Assembly (NCBI GenBank): GCA_025362415.1
Contig: JANYGM010000058.1
Span: 1-5,561, forward strand
DNA from: a bacterium
Lineage (GTDB): Bacteria; Bacteroidota; Bacteroidia; Cytophagales; Thermonemataceae
DNA length: 5,561 nt
Direction: 5' to 3'
The notes under the pieces were generated by a model. It saw nothing but the letters and a program-made list of their open reading frames with translations, was not told where the DNA came from and searched no databases. The translations under genes were made by a program, and so were the position numbers. Position 1 is the first letter of the stretch, and each line of letters opens with the position of its first letter. Of the stretch, positions 1 through 4,474 are shown piece by piece.

Positions 1-857
1 CCTTCTGATGTTTTGCCAAGATTAGCCATAGCCTTTATTTCGCCTGTTTTCACCTCCATAACGACCACACAACCATAATCAGCATCATTTTCTTGTAAAG
101 CCTCTTGCAAAGCAGTATGGGCTACATCTTGAAAATTGATGTTTAGGGTGGTATAAACATCTAATCCGTTCTCTGGAATGATATATTGAGAATTATTGAC
201 AGGCTCCCAATGTTTGCTGTCTAGCCTGCGTGTGAGTGCTTGCCCGTTTTTACCCGCCAAAAATTTATCAAAACTATATTCTAAACCTACTTTTCCTTTA
301 TTAGTTTCTTCATCAATGTAGCCAATAGTACGAGCAGAAATCCCTCCAAATGGCAAATAACGGGTATTATCAGCATCAAAAATAGCTCCACCCTTGTATT
401 TGCCCTCACGCAAAATAGGGAATTTTTCCATCATTTGCCTTTGCTGAAAATTGATATTTTTGTTATAAAGAGAAACATAGCGTTTTTTAGCCTTACGAGC
501 CTCCAAAAGCTCTTTTTTGTAATCTTCCTTAGAATTTTCTTTGAAAGTTGTGGATAATAAAAATGCCAAAGAGTCAATTCCCTTATTAAAAACATCTTCA
601 TCTGGCGCAGTTGGGTCAATAGCCACCTTATAAAATGGCAAAGACGTAGCAAGAAGATTATTATTATCATCTAAAATATTGCCACGTTGTGCCTTCAAAA
701 TACGAAATTTGACATCTCTTTTTTCAGCTTTTTTGACCCATTTTTCACCCTGCGCAAATTGAATATAAGCAATTTTGCTCACAATCAAAAGTGCCACAAA
801 TGCCATTCCTAAGAACGCAATGCGCACACGCAAGAGAATTGACTGTTTTATGTTCAT
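1..857 (-). CDS. ftsI: Peptidoglycan D,D-transpeptidase FtsI (PBP3 class), N-terminal part, cut by left window edge
   Basis: This is a class B penicillin-binding protein that cross-links septal peptidoglycan in the periplasm as part of the division complex. The reading frame is open from ATG at 857 to the window edge, giving 285 complete codons and two bases of the next. Residues 1-10 are a short basic cytoplasmic tail (MNIKQSILLR), followed by one membrane segment at about 12-34. The pedestal domain begins with the class B motif RGNILD (58-63) followed by NNLLATS. Further family features are GLEYSFDKFLAG (191-202), the GLDVYTTLNINFQ strand (231-243) and GEIKAMAN (272-279), just before the transpeptidase domain. 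The catalytic SxxK, SxN and KTG motifs lie beyond the left edge and cannot be checked. The gap to the upstream lipoprotein gene is only 12 bases and holds no Shine-Dalgarno sequence, as is usual in Bacteroidota. PBP2 (MrdA) or a SpoVD-like protein is the alternative; the N-terminus resembles Bacteroidota FtsI as I know it. Confidence 0.92.
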   Translation of the reverse strand, partial: MNIKQSILLRVRIAFLGMAFVALLIVSKIAYIQFAQGEKWVKKAEKRDVKFRILKAQRGNILDDNNNLLATSLPFYKVAIDPTAPDEDVFNKGIDSLAFLLSTTFKENSKEDYKKELLEARKAKKRYVSLYNKNINFQQRQMMEKFPILREGKYKGGAIFDADNTRYLPFGGISARTIGYIDEETNKGKVGLEYSFDKFLAGKNGQALTRRLDSKHWEPVNNSQYIIPENGLDVYTTLNINFQDVAHTALQEALQENDADYGCVVVMEVKTGEIKAMANLGKTSE

Positions 858-869
858 TTATTTTTTGTT

Positions 870-1409
870 TTAATATTCATCACGTAAGAGTGGTTTATCT
901 TTATACCATCTATAACTCTCATCTAACTGATTTCCACTAATTTTTTTCCTTGATGAATGATATTTTAGTTCTCCTTTTGATGTTGTATAAAATTTTAACA
1001 TATCTGACTCTAAACTATCTCTTTTCCAAAATAAATTTATTAGAACTGTATCACATTCAGCATCATAAACCACATAAATTGTTGTACTATCATTTTTTTT
1101 AAGATAAATTTTACTAAAATTTGCTGGGTCTGGGTGCGTAATAACGCTGTTACTTCTCTTTCCAATACTTCTCAATAACGGAAATAAACGTCCATATGTC
1201 AAAAAAATAGAAATATCTTCACTTTCATTTATAATATTGACTTTTGCTAATTTTTGATAAATAGCTTGAGTTTTATCAAAAGATACTGATTTAGGATAAA
1301 TTTTTACATCATTTTCTACTACTTTGATTTTGAGATAATTATCACTATTTTTCTTTTTGGTCTGACAACCAAAAAGTAACAAAACAATGATTAGTAGTAT
1401 ATTTTTCAC
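870..1409 (-). CDS. Small lipoprotein of unknown function upstream of ftsI
   Basis: The 179-residue product starts with a clear lipoprotein signal: MKN, a hydrophobic run (ILLIIVLLLFG) and the lipidated Cys15 in lipobox L-F-G-C, followed by the polar QTKKK. It should be cut by signal peptidase II and anchored to a membrane on the periplasmic or outer face. The start is GTG at 1409; an in-frame stop lies five codons upstream (1422-1424), so no earlier start exists. I do not recognise the mature domain. It is lysine-rich with alternating hydrophobic residues (KIKVVENDVKIYP, STTIYVVYDAECDTVLINLFW), which suggests a beta-rich fold; this is inference. Cys15 and one other cysteine near residue 118 are the only cysteines. 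The gene ends 12 bases before ftsI on the same strand, so both are probably one transcript from the box at 1437-1444. Base composition is lower in GC than in ftsI, fitting a fast-evolving or acquired gene. Confidence 0.85.
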   Translation of the reverse strand: MKNILLIIVLLLFGCQTKKKNSDNYLKIKVVENDVKIYPKSVSFDKTQAIYQKLAKVNIINESEDISIFLTYGRLFPLLRSIGKRSNSVITHPDPANFSKIYLKKNDSTTIYVVYDAECDTVLINLFWKRDSLESDMLKFYTTSKGELKYHSSRKKISGNQLDESYRWYKDKPLLRDEY

Positions 1410-1436
1410 GTTTCTATAGTTTTACAATACCAAAAA

Positions 1437-1444
1437 CAAAGGTA
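1437..1444 (-). promoter_or_regulatory. Putative -7 promoter box for the lipoprotein-ftsI transcript
   Basis: The minus strand reads TACCTTTG, an exact match to the Bacteroidota primary sigma factor -7 box TAnnTTTG. It ends 27 bases before the GTG start at 1409, leaving a leader of about 20 bases. I see no good TTG at the -33 distance, only T-rich DNA. It is the only match to this box that I found on the minus strand between ftsI and sufE, so ftsI probably depends on it. Confidence 0.5.
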
Positions 1445-1473
1445 GCATTTTTTTTAGTATAAAAGATAAATTG

Positions 1474-1481
1474 TATATTTG
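1474..1481 (+). promoter_or_regulatory. Putative -7 promoter box for sufE
   Basis: TATATTTG matches the Bacteroidota -7 box TAnnTTTG exactly. The ATG of sufE at 1509 lies 27 bases after it, leaving a leader of about 20-25 bases. The -33 region (about 1448-1456) is a T-tract without a clear TTG. The box overlaps the in-frame TTG codon at 1479, which argues against that codon as a start. Confidence 0.55.
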
Positions 1482-1508
1482 CGAGAATTAAATCTTTACC
1501 AAAAACAA

Positions 1509-1922
1509 ATGACAATCAACGAAATACAAGACGAAATTATTAGTGATTTTGAGCTTTTTGACTCTTGGGACGACAAATATTCCTACATCATAGAACTAGG
1601 CAAAACTATGCCAAAACTAGCTGAAAGCCACAAAACAGAGCAAAATATTGTGCGTGGTTGTCAGTCGCTTGTGTGGCTACACGCCTACACACAAGACAAT
1701 AGACTCATTTTTGAGGGAGATAGTGATGCTATTATTGTGAAAGGTTTGGTTAGTTTGCTTATAAAAGTGCTTTCTGGGCATCAGGCACAAGAAATAATAA
1801 ACTCTCCTTTGTATTTTTTGGAAAAAATAGGACTTTCTCAACATCTTTCTATGACACGAGCCAACGGACTTGCGTCTATGGTGCTTTTGATGCAAAAATA
1901 TGCCAAAGAAATGAATAAATAA
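1509..1922 (+). CDS. sufE: Cysteine desulfuration protein SufE
   Basis: SufE takes the persulfide sulfur from the cysteine desulfurase SufS and passes it to the SufBCD scaffold for Fe-S cluster assembly in the cytoplasm. The 137-residue product has the usual SufE length. Key features are the acceptor Cys51 in VRGCQSLVWL (48-57), an N-terminal helix (EIQDEIISDFELFDSWDDKYSYIIELG), the central VKGLVSLLIKVLSG helix (77-90) and the C-terminal LSMTRANGLASM segment (113-124). The frame can be extended ten codons to a TTG at 1479, but that codon lies in a promoter box, and ATG at 1509 gives the normal family N-terminus, so I chose the ATG. No sufS, sufB, sufC or sufD is next to it; the gene has its own promoter and a terminator downstream, so it appears monocistronic. 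The close homologue CsdE is the alternative. Confidence 0.95.
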   Translation: MTINEIQDEIISDFELFDSWDDKYSYIIELGKTMPKLAESHKTEQNIVRGCQSLVWLHAYTQDNRLIFEGDSDAIIVKGLVSLLIKVLSGHQAQEIINSPLYFLEKIGLSQHLSMTRANGLASMVLLMQKYAKEMNK

Positions 1923-1979
1923 CGGATATTAGGCAAGAAGTAAAATAATGCCACAACTTATTCAACCACTCCAATCCAC

Positions 1980-2005
1980 ATTTGGTGCGAACACCAAATA
2001 TTTTT
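1980..2005 (+). terminator. Hairpin terminator after sufE, between convergent genes
   Basis: A perfect 8-bp stem, ATTTGGTG (1980-1987) and CACCAAAT (1992-1999), encloses the loop CGAA and is followed by A then five Ts (2001-2005). This fits an intrinsic terminator for sufE, 57 bases after its stop. On the minus strand the same hairpin has a TTCG loop but no T-tract after it. It would lie about 50 bases after the ABC ATPase stop, where it could still protect or pause that transcript. Confidence 0.6.
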
Positions 2006-2049
2006 CAAAGCAACGAAAAATTTATCATTCCAAGTGTGGCACTACCAAT

Positions 2050-2799
2050 TTATTTGCTCTGCATTTCTCGTAATAATTTATTACAAAAAACAAAATCTTT
2101 TAGTTCTTGTACGTCTGTGTGCATAATAGTTTCATTATTTCCTTCCCAAATTTTAAGTCCTTTGTACAAAAACATAATTTTGTCGCCTATTTCCATTACA
2201 GAATTCATATCGTGGGTGACCACGACTGTTGTGGTTTGGTATTCTTGTGTGATTTCTTTGATGAGATTATCAATAGTAATAGAGGTGATGGGGTCTAGCC
2301 CAGAATTTGGCTCATCAATGAACAAATATTTAGAGTTAAGGACAATAGCACGAGCAATGCCCACACGTTTTTTCATACCTCCACTAATTTCGGAAGGCAT
2401 TTTTTTGGAAGCCTGCTCCAAACCAACCCTTTTTAGGCAGTCCTGAACTCTGTCATTTTTCTCACTTTTAGACATTGTGGACATCATATCCAGCGGAAAA
2501 ACAACATTTTCTTCTACTGTTTTGGAATCAAAAAGTGCGCCTCCTTGAAATAGCATACCTATTTCTAGCCTAATATCTCGTTTGTCGTCAGAGCTACCAC
2601 TAGTAAAGTTACGTTTGTCAAAAAGTATTTCTCCAGCATCAGGCACGATAAGCCCAACAATACATTTGAGTAGTACGCTTTTGCCTGTACCACTACCGCC
2701 AATAATAAGATTAGTTTTTCCTTTTTCAAAAGTGCCACTAATGCCTTTCAAAACCTCTTTTCCTTCAAAGGCTTTTTTTATATCTTGTATTTCTATCAT
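2050..2799 (-). CDS. ABC transporter ATP-binding protein, MlaF/Ttg2A type (lipid transport)
   Basis: This is a complete 249-residue ABC ATPase. The motifs in order are Walker A GGSGTGKS (34-41), the Q-loop with Gln85 in GMLFQGGALFDS, signature SGGMKKR (139-145), Walker B YLFIDEP (158-164) with catalytic Glu163, D-loop SGLDP (166-170) and the switch His196 in VVVTHDM. The FQGGALFDS Q-loop, SGGMKKRVGIARA signature and DPITS after the D-loop are characteristic of the MlaF/Ttg2A group, which powers MlaE permease and Mce-domain complexes that move phospholipids between the inner and outer membranes. The start is ATG at 2799, with no Shine-Dalgarno. It lies 35 bases after folC on the same strand and is probably co-transcribed with it. 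No MlaE permease or Mce gene is in the window; its partners must be elsewhere. Family assignment is firm; the transported substrate is inferred. Confidence 0.92.
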   Translation of the reverse strand: MIEIQDIKKAFEGKEVLKGISGTFEKGKTNLIIGGSGTGKSVLLKCIVGLIVPDAGEILFDKRNFTSGSSDDKRDIRLEIGMLFQGGALFDSKTVEENVVFPLDMMSTMSKSEKNDRVQDCLKRVGLEQASKKMPSEISGGMKKRVGIARAIVLNSKYLFIDEPNSGLDPITSITIDNLIKEITQEYQTTTVVVTHDMNSVMEIGDKIMFLYKGLKIWEGNNETIMHTDVQELKDFVFCNKLLREMQSK

Positions 2800-2834
2800 A
2801 TTTTTTGAATGTTAAATTAAAATCACTTCACACC

Positions 2835-4295
2835 TCATAGCACCTCTGCTACTACAAATGTACTTCCACCCACCACAATCATATCTTCTGGGTGTGCATT
2901 TGTGCGTGCTTGTGTGAGGGCATCAGCAGGTTTTGCAATAATTGCACCAAAAATACCTAAATTTTTTGCTTTTTCTTGTAAAATTTCTACAGACATAGCA
3001 CGTTCCAGATTTGGAGCGCAAAAATAAAAACTAGCGTCTTTTGGATACAAAGAAAGCACTTTTTCAACATCTTTATCTTTCATAAATCCCAAAACAAAAT
3101 GTAATTTGGCATTTTTTGATAGAATATTTTGCTGATAATGTTTAATATTTTCCATCAAAACGGCTATTCCGTGTACATTGTGAGCCGTATCAAGTATTAC
3201 AAGTGGCTCACGTTCAAGGATTTGCCAACGTCCTTGCAGATGCGTATTTTTAAGAACATTTAAGATGCCTTTTTGCAGACTTTCTTCTGAAATTTGTTCT
3301 AAACTATCCTCTGATAAAAGTTGTAATTCATTGATAATATCAATAACACAAACCACACCAAGGAGATTTTTTTGTTGATAATTTCCTATTAAAGCAGACT
3401 GGAAATTACGGATTTTGGGATTATGACCACCCCTAGCCCCTCCTTGTAATGAGGGGGACAAAACTCCCCTCTCTTTTAAGGAGGGGTTGGGGGTGGTTTC
3501 ACTAATATTTTTTATTTTAACAGCTAAAATTTCTTGATTTAGCTTATCAAAATCAATGCTTTCAATTTGTAGTTTATCTTCTGCAAAAACAAGTAATGCA
3601 TCATTTTCTAAGGCTTTTTGCTGAAAAACAGGGGTTGTTTCTGGGTGTTTTTCACTCACCACCACAGGAATTTTAGGTTTAATAATTCCTGCTTTTTCAC
3701 CTGCAATCAGGGGCAGAGTATCACCCAAAAACTGCTGATGGTCGTAACCAATATTCGTAATCACAGACAAAATAGGCATAATAATATTGGTGCTATCTAG
3801 CCTTCCACCCATTCCAACCTCAATAATGGCAATTTTCACGTTCATTTCTGCAAAATACCAAAATGCCATAGCGGTTGTTACCTCAAAAAAAGAAGGTTGC
3901 AAATCATCTATAAATGCTTGATTTTCAGCTACAAACTGAATAACTTTATCTTCTGTTATGCAGTTTCCATCTATTCTAATACGTTCTGTGAAAGATTTTA
4001 GGTGAGGAGATGTCAAAAGACCAACTTTATTGGTATTTTTTTGACTAGCATTGTTAGCATTTTTTTGGGAATATTCTTTGCAATGTTCCTGCAAAATAGA
4101 CGCTAAAAAGTGAGAAGTGCTACCTTTACCGTTAGTGCCTGCAACGTGAATAGTTTGAAAACTATTTTGTGGATTTCCAAGCCTTTGGCAAAGTAATTCA
4201 ATGTTTTTCAGCCCAAATTTAATGGCTGCACCACCAATATTTTGGAACATTGGCAGTTTTTGATAAAGATAATTAAGTGTTTCTTGGTAATTCAT
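2835..4295 (-). CDS. folC: Bifunctional folylpolyglutamate synthase / dihydrofolate synthase FolC, with two in-frame insertions
   Basis: FolC uses ATP to add glutamate to folates, and in many bacteria also to dihydropteroate, in the cytoplasm. The 486-residue product shows the Mur-ligase-like P-loop VAGTNGKGST (51-60), TSPHLKSFTERI (95-106), EVGMGGRLDSTN (159-170), ITNIGYDH (179-186), GEKAGIIK (199-206) with the lysine that is usually modified in this family, GRWQ (355-358), DTAHN (369-373) and C-terminal GGSTFVVAEV. The frame opens at a TTG at 4355, but that codon lies at a promoter box; ATG at 4295 gives the typical start MNYQETLNYLYQKLP. It is longer than typical homologues (about 420-440 residues). 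Two insertions account for much of this: a lysine/asparagine-rich stretch at 72-89, and a translated palindromic repeat at 267-290. All catalytic motifs are intact, so it is probably active. It is likely the first gene of an operon with the downstream ABC ATPase. Confidence 0.95.
   Translation of the reverse strand: MNYQETLNYLYQKLPMFQNIGGAAIKFGLKNIELLCQRLGNPQNSFQTIHVAGTNGKGSTSHFLASILQEHCKEYSQKNANNASQKNTNKVGLLTSPHLKSFTERIRIDGNCITEDKVIQFVAENQAFIDDLQPSFFEVTTAMAFWYFAEMNVKIAIIEVGMGGRLDSTNIIMPILSVITNIGYDHQQFLGDTLPLIAGEKAGIIKPKIPVVVSEKHPETTPVFQQKALENDALLVFAEDKLQIESIDFDKLNQEILAVKIKNISETTPNPSLKERGVLSPSLQGGARGGHNPKIRNFQSALIGNYQQKNLLGVVCVIDIINELQLLSEDSLEQISEESLQKGILNVLKNTHLQGRWQILEREPLVILDTAHNVHGIAVLMENIKHYQQNILSKNAKLHFVLGFMKDKDVEKVLSLYPKDASFYFCAPNLERAMSVEILQEKAKNLGIFGAIIAKPADALTQARTNAHPEDMIVVGGSTFVVAEVL
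3426..3497. repeat. 72-bp palindromic repeat translated in frame inside folC
   Basis: The outer arms are ACCACCCC (3426-3433) and GGGGTGGT (3490-3497), continuing to CCCCTCCTT (3437-3445) and AAGGAGGGG (3478-3486). The 3-bp links TAG and TTG can pair on the plus strand through two G-T wobbles. Inside lies a second hairpin, GAGGGG (3451-3456) with CCCCTC (3466-3471). The GC-rich arms stand out from the AT-rich folC around them. It encodes residues 267-290 of FolC, including NPSLKERG and PSLQGGARGG. At exactly 24 codons without a stop it keeps the frame. CCCCTCC/GGAGGGG palindromes of this kind are, from memory, scattered through many Bacteroidota and cyanobacterial genomes; no other copy is in this window. 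Confidence 0.9.
4029..4082 (-). repeat. Imperfect 24-base tandem repeat, K/N-rich insertion in FolC
   Basis: FolC residues 72-89 hold an 8-residue period, SQKNANNA then SQKNTNKV, between the helix after the P-loop (LASILQEH) and VGLLTSPHL, where homologues normally have only a few residues. At DNA level a seven-base A run (minus strand) recurs 24 bases apart, at 4060-4066 and 4036-4042. This fits local duplication or slippage and is unrelated to the palindromic repeat further on in the gene. Confidence 0.6.
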
Positions 4296-4344
4296 ATAGC
4301 CATTTCTAGCCCCCAGCTCCAAATGGAAGCAATGCAAGGATATG

Positions 4345-4372
4345 CAAAAGTACAAAAAAAATATGATTTCAA
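4345..4372 (-). promoter_or_regulatory. Putative promoter of folC (and the ABC ATPase gene)
   Basis: On the minus strand TACTTTTG (4352 to 4345) matches the Bacteroidota -7 box TAnnTTTG, and TTG (4372 to 4370) lies 17 bases upstream as a -33 element. The ATG of folC at 4295 is 49 bases after the -7 box, leaving a leader of roughly 40 bases. The in-frame TTG codon at 4355 directly abuts the -7 box, so translation cannot start there on this transcript. Confidence 0.55.
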
Positions 4373-4382
4373 CTTTTTATTA

Positions 4383-4417
4383 GTAATGAAAATTACATAA
4401 CTTAGTTTTTTCATTAC
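4383..4417. repeat. 10-bp inverted repeat between the kinase gene and the folC promoter
   Basis: GTAATGAAAA (4383-4392) and TTTTCATTAC (4408-4417) are perfect inverted copies separated by 15 bases. The repeat lies 11 bases upstream of the folC -33 element and 58 bases after the kinase stop. It could be a regulator site for folC or a weak AT-rich hairpin ending the kinase transcript; the minus strand has no strong T-tract after it, so a terminator role is not well supported. Confidence 0.45.
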
Positions 4418-4474
4418 ACAGAAACTTGATAATCAAAGTTTTATGTTTGTATTTCGTAGTTCTTCCCTCGTACC

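Noticed and set aside
431..670. 79-codon minus-strand frame within ftsI
   Set aside because: It lies in another frame of the ftsI region, whose own continuous frame has class B PBP motifs.
1948..2073. A 41-codon plus-strand frame starting ATG CCA CAA after sufE
   Set aside because: It runs through the terminator hairpin and into the end of the convergent ABC ATPase gene, and its product has no recognisable feature; it is probably chance.
1982..2446. 154-codon plus-strand frame opposite the ABC ATPase
   Set aside because: Most of it is antisense to a well-supported gene with all ABC motifs; it is a shadow frame.
2855..2862. Minus-strand TACATTTG, a -7 box match inside the end of folC, upstream of the ABC ATPase gene
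   Set aside because: The nearest TTG is only 13 bases upstream and the bases encode the conserved FolC C-terminus; an internal promoter is possible but not supported beyond the box itself.
3426..3497. The folC palindrome as an intrinsic terminator or a CRISPR-like repeat
   Set aside because: It is inside an intact coding frame with essential motifs on both sides, occurs once in the window, and has no T-tract on the coding strand.
4421..4440. AAACTT / AAGTTT inverted repeat as a kinase terminator
   Set aside because: Six AT-rich pairs with an 8-base loop and no T-tract on the minus strand are too weak to call.
4442..4449. Plus-strand TATGTTTG, a -7 box match after the kinase gene
   Set aside because: No plus-strand gene follows and the nearest upstream TTG is 13 bases away; such boxes occur by chance in AT-rich DNA.
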